In this document: piece by piece, positions 33,357 to 46,151 of the stretch
How positions within the stretch are numbered: the first letter of the stretch is position 1
How the letters are laid out: the number at the start of each line of letters is the position of its first letter
Assembly: GCA_051294375.1 (NCBI GenBank)
Contig: CM119268.1
Span: forward strand, 2,975,935-3,039,934
Length of the DNA: 64,000 nt
Direction of reading: 5' to 3'
Source of the DNA: Paraspadella gotoi
Taxonomy: Eukaryota; Chaetognatha
Position numbers and translations under genes: made by a program
The notes under the pieces: generated by a model
Seen by the model: only the letters and a program-made list of their open reading frames with translations
Database searches by the model: none
What the model was told of the DNA's origin: nothing

Positions 33357-35446
33357 AAAGAGAGAGATGCTTGGCAGAAGCTTGGCGCCAGTTCCCTTGC
33401 AGCACTCCGAGAAGCTGTCTTTGTTGATCCATCGTTTGGAGGCTTTCAACTGCCTCGTTCCTTCCGACTCGGCCGTCGACGACCCTTTCCCGAAGAAGAC
33501 GCGACGCCAACATCTCTCTCGAAGTTGGAAGGAATCTAAGCTTCAAGCTCTTTCCATGACGGTCCCCGAATGTCTCGCGATGCTTGGCTTTGAATCTCAG
33601 CGCGGGTTTCGGGTTCGGAGTTCTCCGCCATGGTCGAACTCGCGCTAGGGGTGTCAGGCCGCCATGAGTCGTATCCGGGCGGGATCGACGTTGATCCTTC
33701 TCAGAGTGTTCGTAAGATTGTCCCGTGTGATCACACCTCGTTTCTGACGTAATGATCGATCCATCTGTCCGCTCGATCGGGCGCCTCTGCCGAAACGATG
33801 AATCTCACGCGGCGTATCCGTTTCCCGCCTCCGCCGCTGCTGCCTGCTGCTGCCGCTGCTGCCGCCCGCCACTGCCGCGGGAATCTATCGAACCTCCTAT
33901 GAGTCCCCTCCCCTCGCTCCAAGCGGTCGTAAGTTGCCTCGGCTCGTCCCAGAGGGTCCGCCGAAGCCTCTCGTCGATAGCCTCAACGACTCGGGTGTTG
34001 ATGGCTGACGAGGCAATTCGGCGATCCAACGGAGCTTCTTCGGTCCCAAACCTCCGAAAGGCCTCGCCGGAGTCGGGCGAGGACGAAGAGCCAATCTTGG
34101 TCGAGCGATTCGGCCCAATGGAGAGAGCGTGCTGTAAACGTTTCTTGATCCTTGAGCCCGGACGTGCTTCTTGAAGGGCGGTTCCAACTCGCCCGACACC
34201 ACCGTCCCTGCAGACCTGCGGTCGACGCCAGCGGCGAATAATCGTTGCGCTGCACGTGCTGGCTGCCGATGGCGCCCGGATGAGGATGTCGAGAGGCGGA
34301 AAGAAGGAGGAAGGAGTTTTCCTGAGGCCGGGGATGCAGCGCCGGCGGCCCTGGCTCCCGCTGCAGCTACGTAATGAGCAGGTGTTTGGATTTTTTCCCG
34401 TGATGCCTCGTACGGAGGCGACCCGCCGACAGAAGGAGGCGAATCTAAAAAAGGTTTGAGAGGCGCGAAGTGACTCGGTCCACGGAGCATTCCACGATCA
34501 TCGGGGAATTGATTCTGCGAATATTGAGAGGCTTCTTGTCCCGATGGAGTCTTTTGGTTTTTATTTCGATCGCCTTCGTCGCTCTTCGTGTGGTACTCCC
34601 GGCGTCCAAGGTTCGTCCCTCCTCCTCTTCTCCTCTTTCCTCTTCTTTCCTCTTCCGTTCCCAACTCGTCTGTCGGCGCCATCGGTCGACGACCCGCTTC
34701 CGGTGTGGCTCGTTTTGAACACCTCTCCCTCGAGCTTCCTCCTTCGTTTCCCTTTCTTGCTCTCTCGCCGCCCGAACTTCGCGTAACCTCCGTTTACCAT
34801 GGCAACCAGCGGGCTTGGATCGCGACGCCGGAATGACCGACGGTAACCTTGGCTCCGTCTTCTTCCCAACTGCTTCGTCCCTGACCGATCTCCGCCCTTG
34901 ATCGAAGGTTTTGAAAGGCGCGGGGAAATCCTCCGGATCTCCTGACAGACCCCGACTTTGACGGGTTTTTGGGAGCGTCGACGTCTTCGGAGTCCGTTCC
35001 CTTGGAGGAGGAGCGATGAGACCTTCGGGCCTTCCGGTTGTTGTTGACGTTTTGGCCGAGAGTTTGAATGAAAACGGAAGAATGATTGACGCGTGAGCGA
35101 GGACGCTTTGAGGATGAAAGAGGAGTGGTGCTCGGATAGACGGCGAAAGAGAATGAGAACCGTTGTCGTCGTTGTCCCGCCTCCTCCAGCTTTCTCTGCT
35201 GATCCCTGCGGAGATCCGGCTCGGCAAGAATCGATAGAACCCGTCCTAATCAAGCGGACTGCTGCTGAAGATGCAATTGCAATCCTGCTGCGGGCGTCCT
35301 GCGGCGTTCGTCGGACTCCGAGGCCGGACTTCCTGAGGCGCCGCTGCGGCGTCGGGTGACCGTCGTCGCGGCGCCGCGGATTTCCCGTTTCCGAGTCCGA
35401 ACGACGCCTGACGAGACCAGGGTGGCGTTGGTCGGTCGGGGCGTGG
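33357..35446 (-). CDS. gene B coding region, noisy copy 2
   Basis: Same as 23404-25493, including its frameshifts. Confidence 0.55.
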
Positions 35447-35712
35447 CTAGGCGGTGAAAGGGAGAAAAATACCGGGGTAATTGCTTTTAATATTATTTGC
35501 GATTTAGTTTGAGTGGTTCATTCTTATTTTAATACAATACCTATAATAACGTGACTTGCTGAAAACTCGTGTCTTCCATTCCTCCATATTCGAATCATCC
35601 CCATCTTTCGCCACCCTCCACCCTCCCTACCACCTCCACCGCTCCCGCCATCCTCCATCCACCCCTCCGCACACGCTCCCCGTCCTCTACGAAGCCTCCG
35701 ATCGACTCCCGT

Positions 35713-36131
35713 AGTAATGTCCCGCTGCGGCGTGCCGCGCTGGCGACCGTTCCTTCGCTGCGCTCCTGCTGCAGCTGCGTTTTGGAAACTCCTGCCGCTG
35801 CTTGCAACTGCCGCTGCAGCGTCTGGCGGGCCGCGGCCTTTTTCCTCGAAGGCGTCGTCCGAGGATTCCTCGAGAGGAACGCTGCTTTGTAGCGATGGAC
35901 GCGGCGACGCCGCTCTTCGCCCCGCCTCGCCGTCCGATTCCGTCGAGAGGGATCGACGCAGCTGCGGGCGAGGCGGCGTCGCGCGCCGGAAATTGACGGC
36001 GGAGGCTGCGGCGGAGCCTGCCGGCGGCGTCGTCGTCCCAACACGACGAAAGGGGGCGCCGCGGAAAAGAGTGTCGCTAGAGGCGCTCCCTCTTGTGGGA
36101 GGTGATCTTGATGGGGATGACGCGGGGACAT
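35713..36131 (-). CDS. gene B 5' exon, noisy copy 2
   Basis: Same as 25760-26178; ATG at 36129-36131. Confidence 0.55.
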
Positions 36132-36700
36132 GATGGACTGTGGGCTGGACGAAGAGAGGAGGGGATGCGAGGTAAGTATTAAGGAAGGTAAAGGAGCGGT
36201 TGACAAGGTGCAGTGAGTCGTTAGGTGAGCGGATTAGCGGTTGATGAAGAGAGATGAACGGAGTTAAGAGCTACGTCCGATGAAGTAACGTTAACAGCGC
36301 TGGAGCCGATGAAAAAATTCGCTCGCAGCGAAGAAGAGGTCTTCTTAAATAGTAAGTATGAGTTTAGAGGCGCGGCCTCTCAGGTCTCAGAGACTTTTTC
36401 GAGGTCCAAAAGGGTTTTTTTCAAGTTCCTTCTTTTGATTTTCTCAGTTTAAATATTTATATGAACGATTTCATTTCTTTTGAATCGTGATTCATCCTTC
36501 GTTTTGGATTCATTCGAATCCTGGAATCCGAATGATTTGTTACAATATTTTATAGTTTAGCTTTGAAAAAAAAATAAATTGAGGAAAAAAAAGCAAAAAT
36601 AAATCTAACGCTTTCCGTCGGAGAAGCAAAGAGAAAAGGGCTGCAGTCCACAATGCGGTCGACTAATCGCTTGGTTGATTCAAAGCAGGAGAGAGAGAGA

Positions 36701-36782
<82 letters not shown>

Positions 36783-37091
36783 TAGAAGAAGAAGAGGCTT
36801 TTATGATGACTGGCGAAACAGAACGAGTGAAAGAGAAATCGTTAGTGTGCGATAGAGAGAGAGACATGACTAAAGAGATTCAAAGTCAAACGGAGACGGG
36901 GTTACGACAGACGACCCAAAGAAATAACACCCTTAGTTTTCATTTAGAAGAATTTAATTCTAGTTACATTTTTTGTAATTAAGTGAGGTGAAAGCGCTGT
37001 GAAAGGATCTCACTACAGTAGCAGAAAAGTTGAAAAAGTTTTAAACATTTTTTTAGAGCAAAGCAGCTAAAAATTTAAAGGCGCACTTACT

Positions 37092-37175
<84 letters not shown>

Positions 37176-37465
37176 GAGGAGAGAGAGAGAAGACTAAATA
37201 AGAAAGCAACATGCTCTCACAAGAAAGATCAATTTCGTTTTGAAAAAAGCTTTGGAAGTCAATGCGCGCCGGTTTTCAGCCCAACGAATTCATTTCCATC
37301 CAAATTTTCATTTTCATGAAATTGATTGATTTTTTTCAATATTCAAATTTTTTTTTTTATATTCATTTTTTCCCGCATAAATGCCGCGTAAAAAAACCAT
37401 GAAAAAAAACTTGAAGTCCTATTATTTATGTATTTAAATTTTGTCTCAAAGCGAGAATTGTGGAT

Positions 37466-37814
37466 TTACTTTTTTCAATTGACGTCTGGGCGATGATTCA
37501 GTTGAGAGGCCTCGTCGTCGTAGTGATTCTTTATCACCTCATCATCAAATCATCATCATCATCATCATTCATCATCATCATCATCAATCATCCGTTTATC
37601 GTCCGTCGTCGCGCCGCCGTCGTCGTCGTCGTCGTCCTCATCGTTTTTCGTTTTCAATCTGATTTTGCTTTTTGATTCGCTCGAGGGATAAACGATTCCC
37701 CATTGAGTTCAATGAACGGGTTTTTTTGTGGAGTCAAGTGAAGGAACGACCACGTCGTGTCGTCGTTATCGTCCTGTCGGTCCGTTGTCATCGTCCAAAT
37801 CATCCTTCGAGCGC
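37466..37814 (-). CDS. acidic C-terminal tail exon, noisy copy 2
   Basis: Same as 27512-27860. In the most complete locus copy it lies 1.1 kb 3' of EVH1 exon 3 on the same strand. Confidence 0.5.
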
Positions 37815-38084
37815 ATATTCATGTCCCCTCTTTATTATCATAAACAAAATGAACATAATTAACGGATATATATCATTAATCATCCCCATATAAATGTCTT
37901 TGTCGTCAGTATCAATCATCATATCATCATCATCAATCATCAATCATCCATCAAATCATCAAAATCAATCTCATCATCATCATCAATGCATCATCATCAT
38001 TAAAATAATCATTCATGCCTATTAGTATTCGGGTATCAAACCCATAAACTAAAATGTCGACTGAACCAAGATTTTTCTCCTCTC

Positions 38085-38132
<48 letters not shown>

Positions 38133-38157
38133 TCTCTCTCTCTCTATCTCTCTCTCC

Positions 38158-38196
<39 letters not shown>

Positions 38197-38283
38197 CTTT
38201 GTGCGCACAAGAAAAGTTATAAAATAAATCACGGTGAAAACGTAAAAACCGCGCGTGATAACGAATAAAAAGTTAGAGAGAGA

Positions 38284-38343
<60 letters not shown>

Positions 38344-38921
38344 AGAAGAGAGCAAGAGAGAGAGAGAGAGAGAGAAGAAGGCGAGCACATTCGAATTCAC
38401 ACGGCCAACTTGAAAACAACAAGTACGGTATCGAAGAGAGAAGTAAATATACTCTTTATTCCCAAGAGTCGCAATTTTATAATCCAAACAAGAAAAAAAA
38501 AGAAAGAAATAAAAAGCTAAGTGAAAAATATAAAGCAAATAGATATAAAGCCAATCCTTTTCATAGGTGTGCCTGGACAAGAGCGGTTCTTGGCCCTTGC
38601 CGCCATTTGTCATTTAGATTAATTTTGTGAATAAAGTAAGTTTTAAAAAAATTTACAAATTAAGTAATGAGGCCGGTATAAGTAATTTGGTTCAAGGATC
38701 AAGATTCTAGTTCAAAATGATTAAGGTTAAAAAAGGTTAAAGCTAAAGATTAAGAATTAATATTAAAGATTAGGATTAGAGATTGGGTTAAAAATTTATA
38801 AAATATTGAATTAAAATTAACTAAAATTTTGAAAATTGGGCCCTCTGGAAAATAGTGGCCGCACATCGATTTTATTTTCCGGACCACCCTGTAGGAAAAC
38901 TCAGATTCTTCAAACTCAAAC

Positions 38922-39005
38922 TGTTTAACGTTTCGATCGGCCGCTCCCATCGCGTTGGCGAGTCTCGGCGTCTTCCGCGGCAGGTGAAGTTTAGCCCCGG
39001 TAAAC
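38922..39005 (-). CDS. ena: ena EVH1 exon 3 (most complete locus copy)
   Basis: Base-identical to 28968-29051. See that entry for the motif. Confidence 0.87.
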
Positions 39006-39279
39006 CTGCAGGACCGCAAATCCAAACTCTAATTTATTTACCCACTGTTTAAAAAATAACATTGATGAAAATCCTACAATAAATTTCTTTATCGATCAGA
39101 GGGATAAAACAACTTTGTTTTTCGACCGTTCCATCTGAAATATTTTTTATTCTTTCAGAATCGAAGCTTGAAAATGTGTCATCATATCGCCAATTCAAAT
39201 TTTGACCTCGCTCCCTGAAATTCCTTTCGATTTAATCATTTGACAGTAAAAAATCGTCCATTGTTTTTTCGGTTCCTAC

Positions 39280-39369
39280 CTGTCGGTATCCTCCATTGAT
39301 GGAAAATGTAGTCGTCGCCTTGATTAGTACCTTCAAACCCTTTAAAATGGCAACAATTGATTGACAAAC
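39280..39369 (-). CDS. ena: ena EVH1 exon 2 (most complete locus copy)
   Basis: Base-identical to 29326-29415. Confidence 0.87.
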
Positions 39370-39796
39370 CTGAGAAATGTAAAGTGTAAAAGAGATCGAT
39401 CGTTGGCAGCTTCATCCTTTTGCGAAACATTGACCTAATGACTTTTATATCATGCATCGTTACAAACATCAAGGTCTTAAATGTTTCGTTCTAATGACTC
39501 TCGACTAATGTCATCCAACATTCCTTGAACTTTCCTCATTGCTTAAATCTTTAGGCACAAAATGAAATCTCCCCCTCGAATCATATATTCCACTTCCACT
39601 CCACTACAACTAAAACAAGTTGAAACATGAATAATCTTCTTTCTTATCACCTGATGATTCTGAATCTTCAATGCTCATTGCAATTTCTTAAACATCATTA
39701 TGAATCAATCTCAAACTGCAATCACTTCTTTTTCTGATCTTCCTATTCATTACACTTTTTTAAGCAAAATATGAAATCATCCCCTCTCCAATTCAC

Positions 39797-39962
39797 CTCG
39801 TGGTCCTGATCTTCCGCCCCACCACCCTGAAGGTGTGTGAGGGCGTGGTGGTAGACGTGGACCTTGGGAAGATCCGCTCGACGCCCCCGCGGGGACCCAC
39901 TTCTTGAGGGCGGTCGTCGTAGGTCATGACGGAGGCTCTGGCCCGCCGCGATCGAGGCTCGC
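39797..39962 (-). CDS. ena: ena EVH1 exon 1 (most complete locus copy)
   Basis: Base-identical to 29843-30008. In this copy all upstream exons (1-4) lie on the same strand at higher coordinates, so it shows the intact gene order. Confidence 0.9.
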
Positions 39963-40018
39963 CTGGAGGAAAGGGGGGTGGAAGGGGGGGAGGAGGGGGG
40001 AAGGCAAGAGAGAGAGTA

Positions 40019-40053
<35 letters not shown>

Positions 40054-40554
40054 TGAGAGAGAAGGAGAGAGAGAGAAGAAGAGGAGAGAGAAAGAAGAGA
40101 GAGAGAGAGAGTGTATAGAATAGGAGAGATGGGTGGAATGTGAAAAATAAATAATAAAGTTTAAGTTAAAATAAACAATTACTACTATAATAATATACAT
40201 ACAACAAAATCAACAATTATGATAGAACGAAAAGAAAACAAACAAAATAAAAAATGATACATGCGCGAACAACTTAAAAAAGCAACAACAAACGAACACA
40301 ACAATTGGAATAGAACAAACATCGAGAGAAACACGAAAACGAAATAAAAATTCGGAATCCATATTTCCCTTCGAGATTTGATTATCTGGTTTCGGGTCAG
40401 AATAGCGAAGTCAGGGGAGAGAGAAAGAAGAAGTTCCCGAGACCTTTTGTCCATTTGGCTCCGACTTTTGTCAAAATCGACCCAATGAGACAGAGAGATA
40501 AGGAAAAGCATAATTCGGTTTCATGTGGCGCTTTTAAATCGGGATAATAACAAC

Positions 40555-40595
<41 letters not shown>

Positions 40596-40660
40596 AGAGA
40601 GAGAAGAGAGAGAAGAGAGAAGAGAGAGAAGAAAGAAAAAGAAAGAAAGAAGTAATAGAC

Positions 40661-40754
<94 letters not shown>

Positions 40755-40771
40755 AGAAGAGACATCTCTAC

Positions 40772-41171
40772 CATGGCAATCTGCATAATCGTCGTCTTCT
40801 GCAATTCTCGGCTCGCCTCGCCTTAGCAAAAACGTCGAGCAAGCCAACAGTGCCTCCCTTCCAGATTCGATTTGGCGCCGCCAGCGCCACTCCGGCCACA
40901 GGTTTTTTGTGACCTGTACGCCGATAAAGTCTTGTCCCGCGGATTCGTGATTGCTTTGGATGCGATGACGTCGACGACGGGAGACACGAAGGGAAGAAAA
41001 GCGGCGGCAAAAAGGCAGCGCGACCGCTTCCGACGCGACAGAGTGCGGCGCTGAGGGGCAGCGGCGTCCAGGAGAGCAGCGCCGGGATCGTGATGCCGCG
41101 TGGACGTCGCCGGAGCCGCCGTCGGGGCGCGAGTGAGATCCGGAAGGCGAAGAATATGGCGACCGCTCGGA
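40772..41171 (-). CDS. ena: ena linker exon 4 (most complete locus copy)
   Basis: Acceptor TTCTCAAG, donor CCATG|GTAGAG, 400 bases, leaving one base over. That is the phase needed by EVH1 exon 1, which begins CG|AGC|ACT. It reads SSPSGSHS near its start. The middle of the exon is still frame-uncertain. Confidence 0.55.
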
Positions 41172-41189
41172 CTTGAGAAGAGGGGAGAG

Positions 41190-42236
41190 AAAATAATGAT
41201 AATTAACATTGTCGTAATGTTTCAATTTACCAAGGCCCTTTATTAGAAATCTACTATGAAATTAAATTCAATAGGGGCGGGGGTTCAAAACTTTAGTCTT
41301 AAAGTCTACTTTTAGGTAAAAAAAGATTTTTTTTAAAAGTTCGGTTAAGCTTTTATTTGTTCTATTTAAAATTACAATATTACTATATAATGATAAAAAA
41401 TTTTTTAATCAATCTTAACCTTTTTTTGATGTTTTCTGGTCAAAATTAAGAAAAAAGTATAAAATATCGAAAAATGATGATGATGATGCATTATAAATAG
41501 TTTTCAATATTTTTCACATACCTTATGATCAAAATATCGAAAAAAAGAATTAATACTTTGTGTAGACAACTTTTGCAAGCTACCTGAATCTGATCTTAAA
41601 AATCAAAAAATCCAAAACAAATTTTTAGCCTTTACCTATTTATAAATAAATATTAAAAAATTAATATAATGGAGTATGGAGTAATATAAAAAATTTTGTC
41701 TATTCAAAATTTTTTAAAAATGTCTAAATTTTCGTTTGAGCAGGTGCTGAATTCAATTTCTTAAACCCCTTACTGAGTTAGTCTCCCCCCTACGGCCTTT
41801 ATTTTAAATTCTTAGAAACGATAATAAATAAGTAATTATAGGGTGAGATATCATTTTCTAAAAAAAGTTTTTTTTATAAATTGTCATGTCTCGAATAATT
41901 TGACCCACTGATTCAAAGTGGGCATCGAATGAGCCCCCCCTCTCTATGACAAAGACTCCTTACTTTCCCACTTTCCCTGGACGCTCCCTACCCTGCCATC
42001 GATCCCATTTTTCAGCACACCAACCCTCTCATTTCGGAGCCCAACCCCCCATCCACCATCCACCATCCCCCCCTGCCCCCTTACTCTCATTCTCCAAACC
42101 CAAATCCTTAAGCGACGCGAAACTTCGACGTTAATTGCAAACCTAAAATTCTCGTCGTAATTCATTTCTTTGGATTTTAGTAAACTTTCCCCTTTTTTTT
42201 ATTTTTCTGTTCTCTCTTGTTCTTCTTCTATCTCTC

Positions 42237-42269
<33 letters not shown>

Positions 42270-42640
42270 CGTCTCTCTCTCTCATCTCTCTCTCTCTGTC
42301 TTCTTCCCTCTCTTATCCTCATCCCCCAAAAAAAACCTTACGCAAAAATCTTTCCGTCACCGAGAGCAAATATTTATTTCCGTTTTATCATAAAAAGCAG
42401 AAGCTCCACTACGAATCATATCATCTACTACATCTAAGGTTGAACGTGCCCATCCTGTGCCAAGAACGTAAGAAGCCTCAGGCCAATGGCCGACAAAGTG
42501 TGTAAACATTGTCAATCATAGTTAAGAATATTAATTGAACATTAAATGGAAGATGGTAGTTTAGTTAAAGGTTAGATACACTTTTACGATACCACATTTA
42601 CATACAGTGGACAAAAACAGGAGTTTGCATAAAGTATCAC
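41190..42640. other. intron-like stretch, no gene seen
   Basis: Cleaner copy of 16560-18080. AT-rich, then C-rich near 41930-42110, then CT-rich. Confidence 0.55.
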
Positions 42641-42727
42641 TTTGATCCCCTTTGCTCATCATCGTTTCGTTTTGACATTTCTTCTCTCTCTCTCTCTCTC
42701 TCGTCCTCTCTCTCTCTCTCCTCTCTC

Positions 42728-42773
<46 letters not shown>

Positions 42774-43234
42774 CTCTCCTCTCTCCCCAGCGTACAAGTA
42801 CCTCATGACTCATTGTTTTGAAGGCGTTACTAAGCAACCAAAACGCACAGGGAACGCGTCTCTAAGTAACTTCTCCTCTGCAACCCTCCGCCCCCCCCCC
42901 TGCACCCGTAAAAAAAAACTCCAAAAACCGCGCGCATTTGTTTTTTTTTTTCTCTTTAGTCTGGGTCATTCCGCCGCTTTGCCATCGCAAGTCACCCGTT
43001 CGAATCCCTCAAGCGCAAAATAGAGTTTTCAATACCAGAAAAAACGCTTGGGATTTTTTTTTTGGGGGGGGGAGTGGAGCGGGGAGTTGAATATCGAAAC
43101 AACGAGCATAAAACGAATTTGTTGTTTCGTATTCAGTTTTTATGGGCACAATAGTTTCGTTTTTTTTTTGTTTTATTTTTTTTTTCCTTCCGACTCGTTT
43201 CAAAATTTATCGGCCTCGACTTTTTTTTTGTTTA

Positions 43235-43259
43235 NNNNNNNNNNNNNNNNNNNNNNNNN
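43235..43259. other. assembly gap of 25 N
   Basis: The copy at 18640 reads through here (TTTGACTCAGTGAATT), implying little or no missing sequence. Confidence 0.9.
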
Positions 43260-43436
43260 GTTTCCTCAGTGAATTCGCCGTCGGTGAGTTTCTGCTTTTA
43301 CCAAAGGAGTTATGGCTTTCGTAGTAGTATTTTTTTTACACGTAGTTTGCCTATGTATGACTTTCGAATACTAAGTATGAAAAATTAATTTTTTTCTTCA
43401 GTTTCGTCCATTTATAATTTTTGCTCGTCTGCGAAT

Positions 43437-43569
<133 letters not shown>

Positions 43570-43613
43570 CCCTCATCAACCCTCCGACCTCCCCCCAACC
43601 CTCCTTACCCTAC

Positions 43614-43694
43614 CTGACCCAAACTGCTGCCGCCCGAACTCTCGCCGGAAGAGGGCGGGCCCGAGCGGTGAGTGGCGAAGTCGGGCAGACGCGA
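43614..43694 (-). CDS. ena: ena exon 3, 81 bp
   Basis: Acceptor TCACTCACAG, donor GGTCAG|GTAGGG. Exactly 27 codons in phase 0, reading SRLPDFATHRSGPP and then SSGESSGGSSLGQ. A Ser/Gly-rich, presumably disordered segment of the N-terminal extension. The phase fits both exon 2 (ends phase 0) and exon 4 (starts phase 0). Assignment to ena rests on strand, phase and order, not on homology. Confidence 0.6.
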
Positions 43695-44711
43695 CTGTGA
43701 GTGAATGTAAGGATTGATTCTTCGGATGTAGCAGAGAATCGTGACGGCGAAGACGAGGACGACGACGGAGAAGATCACAACGTAGACCTGAGAGGGGAAG
43801 TGATAGAGTAGTGATAGAGAAGTGATGAAGACGGGAGAGGGAAGTGAGATCAAAGGTTAAATTAGATGAGGTTATGTCGTTGGCAACCTCGTCAAATAAA
43901 ACTGTTAATATGCAAATTAGCAAATACGTCAGAGTAAAGCTATTTATATATGTAGCCGTTTGAAAACAAACTATTCCGTTTTTTTAATACAGGAACATAT
44001 GGATAAAAGACGTAAATATTTAGGAAAAATCGAATAATGCAATCGTAAATTTCTTTTATATTCCACGTTAACTCTAAAAATTTTTGTATTTAGTTGTTGT
44101 CAAGTCAATTTCAGGTTATGATATTATAATTTTGGGTTATTTGTATCTGCTGCAATATGCAAATTAGATTTAAAAACTTCATAAAAAAGTTGAAACAATC
44201 GTTAAAGGAAATCATCGGAATTCGATAAAAAGAAGAAGAGGAAGAGGAGGAGGAGGAGGAGGAGTATGTGGAGGAGGAGGGTAAAAGGGTAAAAGGACTT
44301 AAGATCTTGTCAGGCGGAACATTAACGTATTGGCTTTCAAATCTTGGTTGCAAAGATATAAAAGGAGACAACAAACGTGGATGACGGGGAGAAATGCTGA
44401 GTTGAGCTCAAGAGTTAGTAAATAAATATTGAGGTTAATATTTTATTAATAAATGTTTAGAATTAAAGTTTATTAAAAATTGTCAAGCTTGAAAGTTAAT
44501 TAATAAATGTCAAGCTTGAAAGTTAATAAATAGTAATCTCAATTGTTAACTACTAAATGTTAAGTTAAATATTAAATGCTTAGCTTAAAAATTGATTAAA
44601 AAAAAATATCGGTCTTAATAAGTTCAAGAACTCTAAAAGTAAAAAAAAAAAAGAAAATACCCTAGCTTTAAACCGATCTACTAAATGACCGACCGACCAC
44701 GTCTTTCTTAC

Positions 44712-44838
44712 CTCCAGCGGAGAGGATTGGACGAGTCCGTTCGTCCCCGGTGACGGAAGGAGCTTCGCCGACGGCGAGTCGTAAGCGTCGCCAGGTGAAG
44801 TGAACCCGTCCAAATCTCGGGCCGACGTTTGGTTGCCC
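44712..44838 (-). CDS. ena: ena exon 2
   Basis: 127 bases. After the AG of GAAAAAG the exon supplies one base to the codon split with exon 1, then reads GNQTSARDLDGFTSPGDAY and ends LVQSSPLE at the strong donor GAG|GTAAGAAAG. The frame is intact in this copy only. No domain; Ser/Pro/Asp-rich. Confidence 0.62.
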
Positions 44839-45019
44839 CTTTTTCAAGCGTGGGGTGAATCAGAATCAGAATCATGAATGAGAAGTGAAAGCGATTAGTG
44901 AATTGAGATTAATACGAAGTCCATCGTTATTAAAGTTTATTTTCTTGAACGTTAAAAGATCTTGACTTTTATTATGTTCGTTTTGTCTAAAAACAAATGA
45001 ACATTCTCAGCTTTCTTAC

Positions 45020-45087
45020 CTGACGAGATACGCGGATCCGAACGGCGGCGGCGACGACGACGAAGACGACGATAAAAACGACTCCAT
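45020..45087 (-). CDS. ena: ena first coding exon (long isoform start)
   Basis: ATG at 45085-45087 opens a short exon, MESFLSSSSSSS then PPPFGSAYLV, ending GTCAG|GTAAGAAAG in phase 2. This matches the one-base start of exon 2, giving an Arg across the junction. The Ser run is encoded by TCG repeats. The start is preceded by a CT-rich leader. The link to ena is by phase and synteny. Confidence 0.62.
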
Positions 45088-45650
45088 CGCGAAATTCGAT
45101 CGAAAAAAAAAAGGAGATGGAAGCACAATTATCTAGGATCGATTGATGTAGAGGAGGAGGCGAAGATGGCGATGAGGAAGCGCCGTTGATGGAGCGAAGG
45201 AGGGTGCTGCAGAGAGAGGGAAGAGAGTGCTGCTGCAGACCCAGAGACGAATAGTGCTGTAGCTAGGAGTTCTGAGAAAGTAAACGTTGGGGCGGCGATG
45301 GGTGACCAAGAGACAGATACGGTGGGAGACGATTCGGACAAACGCGAGAGGGAGACGGAGACAGAGAAGGTGATAGAGATGGAGTCGTCGATATAGAGAG
45401 AGAGTTGAAGTCGGAGTTTTTTGAGACGGAGTCAAAAAAAAAGTTGAGGGATGGGCAATCGATAGATCGACAACGAAAATCAAAGCAGTGATGCAATAGA
45501 ATAAGTCATGTTGTTGTTGTCATTGTTATTGCAGATGGAAATGGAATGAGTGGCATCGAGAAGCGGACACGCCCACTTCTACGATACGACGTCCGCGCCG
45601 ACGCCATCTGCGCTGAAAGTCTCTTTACATCTTGGAAAAAAAACGACTAA
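45088..45650 (-). promoter_or_regulatory. ena: putative 5' leader/promoter of ena long isoform
   Basis: CT-rich leader-type sequence on the minus strand upstream of the first coding exon, with CpG-containing sequence near 45560-45620 (CGCAGATGGCGTCGGCGCG). No clear TATA box. Conserved in the parallel copy at 20460-21010, which supports a real locus boundary. Confidence 0.4.
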
Positions 45651-45659
45651 TAAAAAAAA

Positions 45660-46065
45660 AGAGTTTTAGAAAAGAAGGTTGGGAAAAGAATTAACGAACG
45701 AGTTGTTTAAGTTCCACAAGCGAAAGATAAATTTTGAAAGGTAAGGTAAGGTAAGGTAAGGTCGTAAGAGGATGTGTCCGTTCAAACGAAGCGAAAAAAA
45801 TGTTTAGTTTTGGTAAGTGAAGTTTGTTGAATTTGTAAATTGAGCTTCGTTCAAATTCACGCGTGTTGAAAAAAGGGGAAAAAAAGACCTTTCTATTATT
45901 AAGAAGGATATAAAGTTTGTTTTTTTTTTAAAGAAATAAATGGAAGAAGAAATTTAAAAATAAAATATTGAAAATAAAGTGAGCGTCGGTTTATTGAGAG
46001 ATCGTGCCAAGAAGAATAACACCTTCTTTTCTATTATTGACAATGAGGTGGAATAAGGGGAGAGA

Positions 46066-46151
<86 letters not shown>

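Larger units (their letters stand above)
33357..41127. repeat. ~7.77-kb direct repeat, copy 2
   Basis: Second copy of 23404-31173, including the same frame-breaking indels. It starts abruptly after a T-rich stretch at 33340-33356, within sequence that at 18560 and 43160 continues differently. Confidence 0.93.

Noticed and set aside
23404-41127. Recent amplification of ena as a biological gene family
   Set aside because: Copies share or scatter random one-base indels, edges lie in gaps or microsatellites, and no copy has an intact EVH1 frame. Assembly duplication explains this better.
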